Assembly (NCBI RefSeq): GCF_002899455.1 | Contig: NZ_PPFB01000001.1 | Span: forward strand, 3,946,501 to 4,010,500 | Length of the DNA stretch: 64,000 bases | DNA from: Streptomyces sp. DH-12 | GTDB lineage: Bacteria; Actinomycetota; Actinomycetes; Streptomycetales; Streptomycetaceae | Direction of reading: 5' to 3' | Shown: piece after piece, positions 8,573 through 16,160 of the stretch | Layout: each line of letters starts with the position of its first letter | Numbering within the stretch: the first letter of the stretch is position 1 | Made by a program: the position numbers and the translations under genes | Notes under the pieces: generated by a model | Databases searched by the model: none | What the model was told of the DNA's origin: nothing | The model's input: only the letters and a program-made list of their open reading frames with translations

Positions 8573-8992
8573 ATGACCACCACTGCCGTCGCCCCGCTGA
8601 CCACCACGGACGCCGAAGCCCTCGTCACCGCCGCGGTCGAGGCCGCCGAGAAGGCCGGTGTCACCGTCAGCGTGACCGTCCTCGACGCGGGCGGGCACCT
8701 GCTCGCATTCCGCCGGGACGACCGAGCTGTGCTGATCTCCGGTGAGACCAGCACGCGCAAGGCCTACACCGCGCTGCAGCTGAACACGCCCACCGCCGAC
8801 CTGGTGGACGCCGTGCAGCCCGGCGGGCTCTTCCACACCCTGCCCACCGCCCTCGACCGGCCGCTGCTCTTCATCGCCGGCGGCGTGCCCGTACGGCGTG
8901 ACGGCCGGCTGATCGGCGCCGTGGGCGTCGGCGGCGGCGCCCCGGAGCAGGACCACGGCTTCGCCACCGCCGCTGTGGAGTCCCTCGCCTGA
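8573..8992 (+). CDS. HbpS/GlcG-like (DUF336) protein
   Basis: A 139-residue protein matching the heme-degrading/GlcG-HbpS fold: the core has VTVLDAGGHLLAFRRDD, a KAYTAL segment and the glycine-rich GGVPVRRDGRLIGAVGVGGG near the end. No secretion signal is visible, unlike the extracellular Streptomyces HbpS of the SenS-SenR system. AAGGAG precedes the ATG at 8573. It probably belongs to the same transcript as the MFS gene upstream. The ligand (heme, cofactor or small organic acid) cannot be decided from sequence. Confidence 0.8.
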   Translation: MTTTAVAPLTTTDAEALVTAAVEAAEKAGVTVSVTVLDAGGHLLAFRRDDRAVLISGETSTRKAYTALQLNTPTADLVDAVQPGGLFHTLPTALDRPLLFIAGGVPVRRDGRLIGAVGVGGGAPEQDHGFATAAVESLA

Positions 8993-9069
8993 CGACGGAC
9001 GCCAACCCCGCACGACGTACGGCACAGCCGTACAAGGCGTGGCAACGCCCGTACGGCGCATCGCACGGC

Positions 9070-9103
9070 GACGCCGGTCCCGCAGGCATGCGGGACCGGC
9101 GTC
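9070..9103. terminator. Bidirectional intrinsic terminator
   Basis: A perfect 15-bp stem: 9070-9084 (GACGCCGGTCCCGCA) pairs with 9089-9103 around a 4-base loop. It lies between the convergent HbpS-like and GNAT genes. Two shorter CCGTACGG-type repeats lie upstream at about 9023 and 9050. Confidence 0.85.
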
Positions 9104-9118
9104 ACCGTCTGCGTACCG

Positions 9119-9982
9119 TCAGGCGGCCGCCACCGTCACCGGGGCGAACCGCCGGCTCCAGTCCCCCGGCAGTTCCGTGATCCCGTGCGTCATGACGGCG
9201 TTGAACGCGACTGGCGCGAGGCCGCGCTCCTTCACCCAGTCGAGCAGCTCGCGGTGCCGTACGTCGATGTCGGTGCGCAGGGGGCGGTTGGTGTGGGCGG
9301 CCAGCGAGGCGATGAGTGCCTGGGCGGTCGTGGTGTCCCGGGCGATCAGCGGGCCCACGACATGGGTGTTCATGTTGGGCCAGGCGGCGGCGTAGCCGAT
9401 GATCCGTCCGTCCTCTTCGGCCACCCGCAACTGGTCCGCGAAGGCGGGCAGGCGGGTGACGATGTGCGTCCGGTCCGTGCCGAACACCTCCTCGTCGAGC
9501 CGCAGGATCGCCGGAAGGTCGTCGGCGGTGGCCGTGCGGGTCAGGACGTCCGGCCGGCCGGACGGGACGAAGTGGCCGCGCACCATCTCGGCCTGACCGG
9601 TGACCTTGAAACCGAGCTCCTCGTAGAGGGGCCGGCCGAGGGGCGTGGCGTGCAAGGTGAGGGGAGTGGGTCCCGCCTCCTCGACGACATGGTGCATCAG
9701 CCGGCGTCCGAGGCCCTGCCGGGAATGGCGCTCGGCGACGAGCACCATGCCGATGGCCGCCAGGGAGGGCTGCTCGCGCGGTCCGTACTCGGTGACGACG
9801 CAGGCGGCCGCCAGACCGCCGTCGGGGGAGTCGACGCCGTGGCCGCGCCCGGCCGCGAGCAGGAGTCCCCACTTGTGCTCCTCCCGGGGCCACCCCCGGT
9901 CCTCGGACAGGTCGGCGCAGGCGGTGAGGTCGCGGAGCGTCAGACGACGGATGGGCAGGGAGTCGAGAGAAGGTGTCGGCAC
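9119..9982 (-). CDS. GNAT N-acetyltransferase with C-terminal second acetyltransferase-like domain
   Basis: About 287 residues. The N-terminal GNAT domain has the acetyl-CoA loop SRQGLGRRLM and LYEELGFKVTG. A degenerate second domain begins near RTATADDLPAILRLDEEVFG and ends with a DWSRRFAPV-type tail, resembling the YitH/Acetyltransf_18 architecture. The start is taken at GTG 9982 (VPTPSLDSLPIRRL) because upstream codons in the open frame are arginine-rich and do not fit the fold. The NUDIX gene lies upstream on the same strand, about 88 bases away. Substrate unknown. Confidence 0.8.
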   Translation of the reverse strand: MPTPSLDSLPIRRLTLRDLTACADLSEDRGWPREEHKWGLLLAAGRGHGVDSPDGGLAAACVVTEYGPREQPSLAAIGMVLVAERHSRQGLGRRLMHHVVEEAGPTPLTLHATPLGRPLYEELGFKVTGQAEMVRGHFVPSGRPDVLTRTATADDLPAILRLDEEVFGTDRTHIVTRLPAFADQLRVAEEDGRIIGYAAAWPNMNTHVVGPLIARDTTTAQALIASLAAHTNRPLRTDIDVRHRELLDWVKERGLAPVAFNAVMTHGITELPGDWSRRFAPVTVAAA

Positions 9983-10070
9983 GCAGGTCAGGCTGTCCGA
10001 CCGGGGCCTTCGGCGTCCACCTGTTTCCGCGGATGCGTGCGTGCTTCCGGCCATCTCGTCCAGGCCGGGA

Positions 10071-10553
10071 TCAGCCCAGGTCGGAGGCGTGGAGCGCGCG
10101 AACGCCTTCGATGTTGCCGTCCAGGTAGTGCCGCAGGGAGAGCGGTACGAGGTGGACGGAGGCGATGCCGACCCGGGTGAAGGGCACCCGCACGATCTCG
10201 TACTCGCCGGCGGGTTCCTCGACCTCCGGGCCGTGCCGCAGGGACGGGTCCATGGACTCCAGGCGGCAGACGAAGAAGTGCTGCACCTTCACGCCGGTGG
10301 AGCCCTCGTCCTCGCCGATGTGCTCCACGGTGTCCACGAAGCACGGCACCACGTCGGTGATCTTGGCCCCGAGCTCCTCGTACACCTCGCGGTGCAGGGC
10401 GTGGACGACGGTAGGGTCCTCCGGCTCGACCCCGCCGCCGGGAGTGACCCAGTAGGGGTCCACGCCGGGTTTGGTGCGCTTGATCAGGATCAGATGATCG
10501 CCGTCGAGGAGAACGGCTCGGGCGGTGCGCTTGACCACGGGTCGGACGGTCAT
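10071..10553 (-). CDS. NUDIX hydrolase
   Basis: A 160-residue NUDIX pyrophosphohydrolase. The Nudix box lies at residues 39-63: GGGVEPEDPTVVHALHREVY followed by EELGA, with all catalytic glutamates present. These enzymes cleave nucleoside diphosphates linked to another moiety; the exact substrate is not predictable. The gene starts at ATG 10553, only 21 bases from a parS-like site, and is followed on the same strand by the double-GNAT gene. Confidence 0.88.
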   Translation of the reverse strand: MTVRPVVKRTARAVLLDGDHLILIKRTKPGVDPYWVTPGGGVEPEDPTVVHALHREVYEELGAKITDVVPCFVDTVEHIGEDEGSTGVKVQHFFVCRLESMDPSLRHGPEVEEPAGEYEIVRVPFTRVGIASVHLVPLSLRHYLDGNIEGVRALHASDLG

Positions 10554-10574
10554 GGGAGAAATGTGGCCCGGCTG

Positions 10575-10588
10575 GTTCCACGTGAAAC
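10575..10588. promoter_or_regulatory. parS: parS-like ParB-binding site, one mismatch
   Basis: GTTCCACGTGAAAC matches the parS consensus at 13 of 14 bases, with the same C at position 4 as the sites at 169 and 17816. It lies between the NUDIX start and the end of the LysR gene on the minus strand, so it falls in the NUDIX 5' untranslated region. Confidence 0.75.
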
Positions 10589-10643
10589 ATCGCCGGACGC
10601 CCTTGCTCCGGGGCTGCCGGACGCCGGGGCGGCGACGACTGTG

Positions 10644-11558
10644 TCAGCACCAGTCGGCGGCCGCCCGCTCCAGCCACTCGTGGGCCCGTGCGATGTGCGG
10701 CATCGCCAGCGTGCCCGTGCGGACGGCCAGGAAGTAGGTGCGCAGCGGAGGCACCGCGGGTTCGTGCAGGGTCACGACCTCGCCGCGCGTCAGCGCGCCC
10801 GCGCACAGATAGCGCGGCAGCACCGCGAGACCCGCCCCGGCCGTGGCGCACGCCAGCACGGCCCGCAGGTCCGGGACGATCACCGTGCCCGGACAGACCG
10901 GACGGGAGTCGAACACGGAGGCCCAGTAACGGGCGACGAAGGGGAGCGACTCGTGCACCTCCACGACCGGAACCCGCTCGAGGGCGGTCGGCCCGGCCCG
11001 GCGGAGCGTCCCGGTGCCGATCCGCTCGGCCCAGTCGGGCGCGGCGACCAGGACGTGCTCCTCGTCGCAGAGCGCGGTGGCCGAGAGCAGCGCACCGCGC
11101 GGCCGGATGGTGCTGATGGCCAGGTCGTGGTGGCCGGCGGCGAGTCCTTCGAGGACCTCGTCCACGGTGCCGAAGGAGGCCCGCAGCGCGAAGCCCTGGC
11201 CGTCCTCGCCGGTCAGCTCCGTGAGCGCGGGCAGCGCCCGCTCGGCGGTGAACTCGGGAGGTCCGGCGAGGTGCAGGGTACGTAACGAGGAGTCCTGCTC
11301 CAGCCCGGACTCGGCTATCTCCACCAGGGCGTCCAGGTGCGGCGCCGCCTTGTGGGCGAGTTCGTCGCCGATCGTCGTCGGCGTCACCCCGCGCGCCTGC
11401 CGCAGGAACAGGGGCCGCCCGACCTGCCGCTCCAGCGTTCTGATCTGCGAGGTGACGGCCGGCTGTGAGAGGCCCAGCAGGGCCGCCGCGCGCGTGAAGG
11501 AACCGGCCCGGTGCACGGTCACGAAGGTCCGCAGCAAGGCCAGATCCACGGCACGCAC
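10644..11558 (-). CDS. LysR family transcriptional regulator
   Basis: A regulator of about 304 residues. The N-terminal winged HTH reads DLALLRTFVTVHRAGSFTRA then LLGLSQPAVTSQIRTLE, followed by a substrate-binding effector domain with the usual two periplasmic-binding-like lobes. The start is GTG 11558 (VRAVDLALL) or GTG 11549; the frame is open further upstream but non-coding in character. LysR proteins usually act on a divergent neighbour. Here the gene upstream is the PLP enzyme on the same strand, with terminator-like hairpins between, so the target is not evident. Confidence 0.9.
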   Translation of the reverse strand: MRAVDLALLRTFVTVHRAGSFTRAAALLGLSQPAVTSQIRTLERQVGRPLFLRQARGVTPTTIGDELAHKAAPHLDALVEIAESGLEQDSSLRTLHLAGPPEFTAERALPALTELTGEDGQGFALRASFGTVDEVLEGLAAGHHDLAISTIRPRGALLSATALCDEEHVLVAAPDWAERIGTGTLRRAGPTALERVPVVEVHESLPFVARYWASVFDSRPVCPGTVIVPDLRAVLACATAGAGLAVLPRYLCAGALTRGEVVTLHEPAVPPLRTYFLAVRTGTLAMPHIARAHEWLERAAADWC

Positions 11559-11698
11559 CCCTCCCTCGTCGACCCCGCCGCAGTCCGGACGGGCCCAACT
11601 ATAAATATGTCGATAGGCCGCTGTCGCTCCAGTGATTGGACACTGACAGTGAGTCAACTAGCCTAAGTCGAGCGGTTCTTCGCGCGCAGAACCGAGGG

Positions 11699-11731
11699 CG
11701 GTCCGAGCCACGAGGGGGGAGGCTCGGACCG
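11699..11731 (-). terminator. Intrinsic terminator of the PLP-enzyme operon
   Basis: An 11-bp perfect stem, CGGTCCGAGCC (11699-11709) with GGCTCGGACCG (11721-11731), 20 bases downstream of the stop on the minus strand. A second weaker hairpin, CGGTTCT (11673-11679) with AGAACCG (11688-11694), follows. Confidence 0.8.
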
Positions 11732-11750
11732 TCCGCAGTGGTGCCTTCCG

Positions 11751-12914
11751 TCAGATGTCCGCAGGTCGGTCTGCCGTTGCGTCCAGCGCCCGCAGCACGT
11801 CCGCGACCAGGTCCTCCGGGTCCTCGGCGCCCACGGAGAAGCGGACGAAGCCCTCCGGCACCGCGTCCCCGCCCCAGCGTCCGCGCCGCTCGGCCGTGGA
11901 CCGCACGCCGCCGAAACTCGTCGCGTCGTCCACGAGCCGCAGGGCGTCCAGGAAACGGTCCGCCCGCTCGCGGGACGGCAGTGTGAAGGACACCACGCAC
12001 CCGTAGCGGCGCATCTGCAGCGACGCGATCCTGTGGGACGGGTCGTCGGGCAGCCCCGGATAGCGCAGGCCCGTGACCTCCGGCCGCTCCCGCAGCGCCT
12101 CGGCGAGCCGCAGCGCGGTGGCGCTCTGCCGCTCCACGCGCAGCTGCAGCGTGGCGATCGACCGGTGGGCGAGCCACGCCTCCATGGGCCCCGGAATGGC
12201 GCCGACGATCTTGCGCCAACGCCGCACGGCGGCCATCGCCCCGGCGTCCCGGCCGGTGACGTACCCGAGGAGCACGTCGCCGTGTCCGGTCAGCTGCTTG
12301 GTGCCGCTGGCCACCGCGAAGTCCGCGCCGAGCTCCAGCGGGCGCTGGCCCAGCGGCGTCGCCAGGGTGTTGTCGACGGCGACCAGGGCCCCCCGCGCGT
12401 GGGCCGCTTCGGCGAGCCGCCGCACGTCACACACGTCCAGACCGGGGTTGGAGGGCGTCTCGATCCACAGCAGCTTCGCGCCGTCCAGCACTTCCAGCTG
12501 GGCGTCGCCGCCGGTCGGCGCGGTGCGCACCTCGATGCCGTACGCCTCCAGCTGGGCGCGCGCCAGTGGCAGCGCCTGGTAGCCGTCGTCCGGGAGGACG
12601 ACCGCGTCCCCCGCGCGGAGCTGGGAGAACAGCACCGCGGAGATGGCGGCCATGCCGGAGGCGAACACCAGCGTCTCGACGCCGTCCCGCCCCGGAGCCT
12701 CCAGTTCGCCGATGGCCCGCTCCAGCAGGGTCCACGTCGGGTTCTCGTCCCGGCCGTAGGTGTACGGGCCGGTCGGGTCGCCCGGCAGATGGAAGTGGGC
12801 GGCGAACACCGGCCCGGGCAGGGTCGGCTCGTGCTTCACCGGCTCGGGCAGCCCGGCCCGCACCGCACGGGTGCCGTCGCCCGGTCCGCCCGTGCCCCTT
12901 GTCGCGTCGCTCAT
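11751..12914 (-). CDS. Cystathionine gamma-lyase/gamma-synthase type PLP enzyme
   Basis: A 387-residue fold-type I PLP enzyme of the Cys/Met metabolism family. Visible hallmarks: YTYGRDENPTW (residues 51-61), the cofactor-phosphate loop SGMAA (86-90), ETPSNP (152-157), DNT (181-183), and the Schiff-base lysine in ASGTKQLTGHGD (K206). Members interconvert cystathionine, homocysteine and cysteine; sequence alone does not separate lyase from synthase. The start codon overlaps the stop of the upstream phosphatase gene by ATGA, so the two are translationally coupled. A terminator follows. Confidence 0.88.
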   Translation of the reverse strand: MSDATRGTGGPGDGTRAVRAGLPEPVKHEPTLPGPVFAAHFHLPGDPTGPYTYGRDENPTWTLLERAIGELEAPGRDGVETLVFASGMAAISAVLFSQLRAGDAVVLPDDGYQALPLARAQLEAYGIEVRTAPTGGDAQLEVLDGAKLLWIETPSNPGLDVCDVRRLAEAAHARGALVAVDNTLATPLGQRPLELGADFAVASGTKQLTGHGDVLLGYVTGRDAGAMAAVRRWRKIVGAIPGPMEAWLAHRSIATLQLRVERQSATALRLAEALRERPEVTGLRYPGLPDDPSHRIASLQMRRYGCVVSFTLPSRERADRFLDALRLVDDATSFGGVRSTAERRGRWGGDAVPEGFVRFSVGAEDPEDLVADVLRALDATADRPADI

Positions 12915-13402
12915 GCCGCCCGTCCTTCCACCTGCTCGCGCACTGCGGCGAGCAGTCCTTGGCTCGCCGCCTCCACCATCTCAAGACACACGTCAAAACC
13001 CTCAGGACCCCCGTAGTAGGGATCGGGCACGTCGAGGTCGTCACCGGCGGCCGGGTCGTACGACCGCAGCAGCCGCACCTTCTCCGCGTCCCGCTCCGTG
13101 GGGGCGAGGCGGCGCAATGTCCTGAGATGACCGGCGTCCAGCGCGACGACCAGATCGAGACGGTCGAACCAGGAGGGGTCGAACCGCCGGGCCGTGTGCT
13201 CGGCGTCGTAGCCGTTCCCCCGCAGCACGGCGGCGGCGCGGGGATCCGCGCCCTCGCCCTCGTGCCAGCCGTCGGTGCCGGCGCTGTCGATCTCGACCAG
13301 CTCCTCCAGCCCGGCCTCGGCCACGCGCGCGCGGAAGACGAACTCGGCCATCGGGGAACGGCAGATGTTGCCGGTGCAGACGAAGCAGACGCGGTAGGTC
13401 AT
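12911..13402 (-). CDS. Low-molecular-weight protein tyrosine phosphatase
   Basis: A 163-residue LMW-PTP. The P-loop CFVCTGNICRSPM near the N-terminus carries the nucleophilic cysteine and arginine (C-x4-CR-S form), and the general-acid loop VPDPYYGG lies near residue 125. The start is ATG 13402. Although the reading frame stays open to 13930, that upstream part is antisense to other genes. It overlaps the PLP enzyme start by four bases and begins 5 bases after the membrane-protein stop, making a tight three-gene operon. In Streptomyces, PtpA-type enzymes affect secondary metabolism; the substrate here is unknown. Confidence 0.93.
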   Translation of the reverse strand: MTYRVCFVCTGNICRSPMAEFVFRARVAEAGLEELVEIDSAGTDGWHEGEGADPRAAAVLRGNGYDAEHTARRFDPSWFDRLDLVVALDAGHLRTLRRLAPTERDAEKVRLLRSYDPAAGDDLDVPDPYYGGPEGFDVCLEMVEAASQGLLAAVREQVEGRAA

Positions 13403-13407
13403 CCTGG

Positions 13408-13785
13408 TCAGTCCCCGTCGGGCAGGACGACGTTCAGGGCCCAGGAGACGACGGAGATGATCAGGCCGCCCAGGACGGCCGTCCAGAAGCCCTCCACGTG
13501 GAAGCTCAGGTCGAGCTGGCCGGCGAGCCAGGAGGTGAGCAGCAGCATCAGGGCGTTCACCACCAGGGTGAACAGGCCCAGGGTCAGGATGAGCAGCGGC
13601 AGGCTCAGCAGGTTGACCACCGGCTTGACCAGGACGTTCACCACGCCGAAGATCAGCGCCACCAGGAGCAGGGTGCCGATCTCCTTGCCGGTGTCGTCCC
13701 CGGTCAGGGTGATCTTGTCGAGGAGCCAGACCGCGACCGCGAGGGCTCCCGCGTTGGCGACCGTCTTGACTAGGAAATTCTTCAT
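13408..13785 (-). CDS. Phage-holin-family (YvlD-type) membrane protein
   Basis: A 125-residue protein with four hydrophobic helices (roughly residues 8-25, 36-58, 64-86 and 99-120), the pattern of the mycobacterial/actinobacterial phage_holin_4_2 (YvlD) family. Despite the name these are chromosomal membrane proteins of unknown function. The start is ATG 13785 (MKNFLVK). It heads the operon with the tyrosine phosphatase and PLP enzyme, and is divergent from the cupin gene with a 59-base gap that must contain both promoters. Confidence 0.85.
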   Translation of the reverse strand: MKNFLVKTVANAGALAVAVWLLDKITLTGDDTGKEIGTLLLVALIFGVVNVLVKPVVNLLSLPLLILTLGLFTLVVNALMLLLTSWLAGQLDLSFHVEGFWTAVLGGLIISVVSWALNVVLPDGD

Positions 13786-13844
13786 GTGTCTGATCGTTGC
13801 AGACAGCATCGTGATCGGGCAGTGAGAGAACAGGGGCGGGACCA

Positions 13845-14162
13845 GTGAAGGCATTCCGGCTGGACGAACTGGAAGCGGAACGCGCCGCGAACGACGGGGC
13901 GTACCTGCAGTTCCTGCGGGAACGGAACATGTCGGTCGGCCTCTACGCCCTGGACGCCGGCGCCCAGGACCCGCAGCAGCCGCACGGCCAGGACGAGGTG
14001 TACTTCGTGGTCAGCGGCCGCGCCTCGATCACCGTCGGCACGGAGACCACGGAAGTGGCGCGCGGCAGCGTCGTCTACGTACCGGCCGGGGTACCGCACA
14101 AGTTCCACCACATCAGCGAGGACCTGCGGGTCCTGGTGGTGTTCTCTCCCCCGGAGAGCTGA
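13845..14162 (+). CDS. Small cupin-domain protein
   Basis: A 105-residue single cupin. Motif 1 is PHGQDEVYFVVSGRA and motif 2 is PAGVPHKFHHIS, with the metal-ligand histidines and glutamate intact. Such small cupins include dioxygenases, isomerases and sugar or ligand binders, so the function is open. GTG 13845 is the likely start. It is divergent from the holin-like operon. Confidence 0.82.
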   Translation: MKAFRLDELEAERAANDGAYLQFLRERNMSVGLYALDAGAQDPQQPHGQDEVYFVVSGRASITVGTETTEVARGSVVYVPAGVPHKFHHISEDLRVLVVFSPPES

Positions 14163-14310
14163 GGCCCGGTCTCGGGGTTCCCTAGGGGACGGGTCAGGGG
14201 AGGACAAGGGATCCAGGGCCCCCGCCGGACCCCCGGCCGCCCTAGCATCGAGTGCAGGACGTCATCGACACGACCCGGCGGGCAGCGGGCGGAGAGGTAA
14301 GGACGAGGCC

Positions 14311-14520
14311 ATGCGAGAGATCTTCACGGGACTGCCGTGGTGGGTGAAGTGGATCGCGGTGCCGGTCATCGCCCTGGTGGTGTTCGGCGGTCTGATAGCG
14401 AGCGTGGTCGGCTTCGTCGTCGGCCTGCTCTTCAAGGCGCTGGTCTTCGTCGCCCTGGTCGGCGGACTGATCTACGTCGTGCGGAAGTTCACGGCGAGTT
14501 CCTCCTCGCGCGACTGGTGA
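14311..14520 (+). CDS. DUF5326-type small membrane protein
   Basis: A 69-residue protein with two adjacent hydrophobic helices (residues 14-36 and 39-56), starting MREIFTGLPWWVKWIAVPV and ending in a serine-rich basic tail. I recognise this as the Streptomyces-specific DUF5326 family of unknown function. GAGAGGTAAGGA-type sequence precedes the ATG. A hairpin terminator follows immediately. Confidence 0.85.
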   Translation: MREIFTGLPWWVKWIAVPVIALVVFGGLIASVVGFVVGLLFKALVFVALVGGLIYVVRKFTASSSSRDW

Positions 14521-14526
14521 GCCGAC

Positions 14527-14564
14527 GGGAACCGGCGGGACGGTAACAGGAAGCGCCGGTTCCC
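14527..14564 (+). terminator. Intrinsic terminator after the DUF5326 gene
   Basis: GGGAACCGGCG (14527-14537) pairs perfectly with CGCCGGTTCCC (14554-14564), an 11-bp stem beginning seven bases after the stop codon. Confidence 0.8.
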
Positions 14565-14715
14565 TCGGGTGGGGGAAGTTTCCGCTCAGGACCTCCTGGG
14601 AGCGGTGACGGCCGGTTAGAGTCCGGAACTCGACGCGGGGCCGGTCCCCGCGAGCGGCGACCCCACCACCCGTGTTCCCCGCACGGGCTGCCCCCTCGCG
14701 TTACGGGAGTGACCC

Positions 14716-15546
14716 TTGGCCACGACTGGCACCGCCCCCGCCTCTCGGACCGCGGTCCCCCCGCAGCCCCGTTCTCCGGCACCGCCCGCCTCTCCCGCCG
14801 GTGCGACTCTCATCGGCTCGGTCCAGCGCGCCATGCGCCTGCTGGAGACCGTCGCCGGTCACGAGCACGGTGCCCCGGCCAAACAGCTGGCCCGGGAGAC
14901 CGGGCTGGCGCTTCCCACGGCCTACCACCTGCTGCGCACCCTGGTGCACGAGGGGTATCTGCGGCGCGACCGCGGACTGTTCTTCCTCGGGGAGGCCGTC
15001 GAGCGGCTGAGCAGCAGCGGAGCGCGGCAGAAACGTCGCAGCACGGTGACCGACACCCTCGCCCGCTGGCGGGACGCGGTGGGCGCCCCCGTCTACTACG
15101 CGGTGTACCACGACGGCGAGATCGGTCTGGTCGGCGTCGCCGACACCCCGGCCGCCCCGGCTGTCGAGGAGTGGGCCGACTTCCGCGAGACCGCTCACGC
15201 CCACGCCCTGGGCCAGTGTCTCCTCGCGCAGCTCGACGAGGCGGCCCGGCGCGACCATCTCGACCGCTATCCGGTGCGGCCGGTCACTCCGTACACGGTG
15301 CGCGACGCCCACAGCCTGCTCCGCCGCCTCGAACGCGCCCGGGACAGCGAGATGGTGACCGAACGTCAGGAGTACGCGCTGGGGACGGTGTGCGCCGCGA
15401 TCCCTCTCACGGTCGGCGCGACAGCGGCGTCCGTGGCGGTCTCGCTGCCCGTGCACCAGGCCGAACGGCTCCTCCCAGCGGTCCAGCGGCTGCAGGCGGA
15501 AATGCGCCGTCTGCCGGGGTCGCTCGCACTGTCTATCAGTATCTGA
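14716..15546 (+). CDS. ssgR: IclR-family activator of ssgA, SsgR
   Basis: A 276-residue IclR regulator: winged HTH at about residues 34-95 (SVQRAMRLLETV, LALPTAYHLLRTLVHEGYLR) and a C-terminal effector domain with YALGTVCAAIPL. Its position directly upstream of ssgA identifies it as SsgR, which in Streptomyces coelicolor activates ssgA transcription during development. The start appears to be TTG 14716 (MATTGTAP), a rare start codon that may limit translation. ssgA begins 98 bases after its stop. Confidence 0.92.
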   Translation: MATTGTAPASRTAVPPQPRSPAPPASPAGATLIGSVQRAMRLLETVAGHEHGAPAKQLARETGLALPTAYHLLRTLVHEGYLRRDRGLFFLGEAVERLSSSGARQKRRSTVTDTLARWRDAVGAPVYYAVYHDGEIGLVGVADTPAAPAVEEWADFRETAHAHALGQCLLAQLDEAARRDHLDRYPVRPVTPYTVRDAHSLLRRLERARDSEMVTERQEYALGTVCAAIPLTVGATAASVAVSLPVHQAERLLPAVQRLQAEMRRLPGSLALSISI

Positions 15547-15644
15547 AAACTCACTCCTTGTGATCTGCTGTGTACGTTCAGCAAGATTCCCTCTGGTGTC
15601 AGGGTCCATGCCCGGCCAGTCCGCGGCGAATGACGGGGTAGGCG

Positions 15645-16079
15645 ATGCGCGAATCCGTACAGGCAGAGGTCATGATGAGCTTTCTCGTGTCGGAGGAGCT
15701 TTCCTTCCGCATTCCGGTGGAGCTGCGTTATGACACCTGTGATCCCTACGCGGTGCGGCTGACCTTCCATTTGCCCGGAGACGCCCCGGTGACGTGGGCG
15801 TTCGGCCGGGAGCTGCTGGTCGACGGCGTGGGCAGGCCCTGCGGCGAGGGCGATGTGCGGGTCGCGCCGGTCGACCCCGACACCCTGGGCGAGGTGCTGA
15901 TCCGGCTGCAGGTCGGCAGCGACCAGGCGCTGTTCCGCTCGTCGGCCGCCCCGCTCGTGGCCTTCCTCGACCGCACCGACAAGCTGGTGCCGCTGGGGCA
16001 GGAAGGGGCGCTCGCCGACTTCGACGCTCATCTCGACGACGCGCTGGACCGCATCCTCGCGGAGCAGAGCGCCGGCTGA
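15645..16079 (+). CDS. ssgA: Sporulation/cell-division regulator SsgA
   Basis: A SsgA-like protein (SALP). SsgA marks sites of peptidoglycan synthesis and stimulates septation and branching, working with SsgB and FtsZ during sporulation. The sequence MSFLVSEELSFRIPVELRY, LPGDAPVTWAFGRELL and SDQALFRSSAAPLVAFLDRT is close to the S. coelicolor/S. griseus protein I remember. Two ATG codons at 15672 and 15675 offer alternative starts; from 15645 the product is 144 residues, from 15675 it is 134. It is preceded by its activator ssgR. Confidence 0.95.
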   Translation: MRESVQAEVMMSFLVSEELSFRIPVELRYDTCDPYAVRLTFHLPGDAPVTWAFGRELLVDGVGRPCGEGDVRVAPVDPDTLGEVLIRLQVGSDQALFRSSAAPLVAFLDRTDKLVPLGQEGALADFDAHLDDALDRILAEQSAG

Positions 16080-16160
16080 GGCGTTGGGCCGACCGGGTGG
16101 GCCGGTGGCGTAACGCTTCAGCGCGCCCCCGGCCCGGCGCTCGACCCGCGACGGGGGACG

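Noticed and set aside
13491..13506. CTCCACGTGGAAGC in the holin-like gene considered as parS
   Set aside because: About five mismatches; only the central CACGTG is shared.
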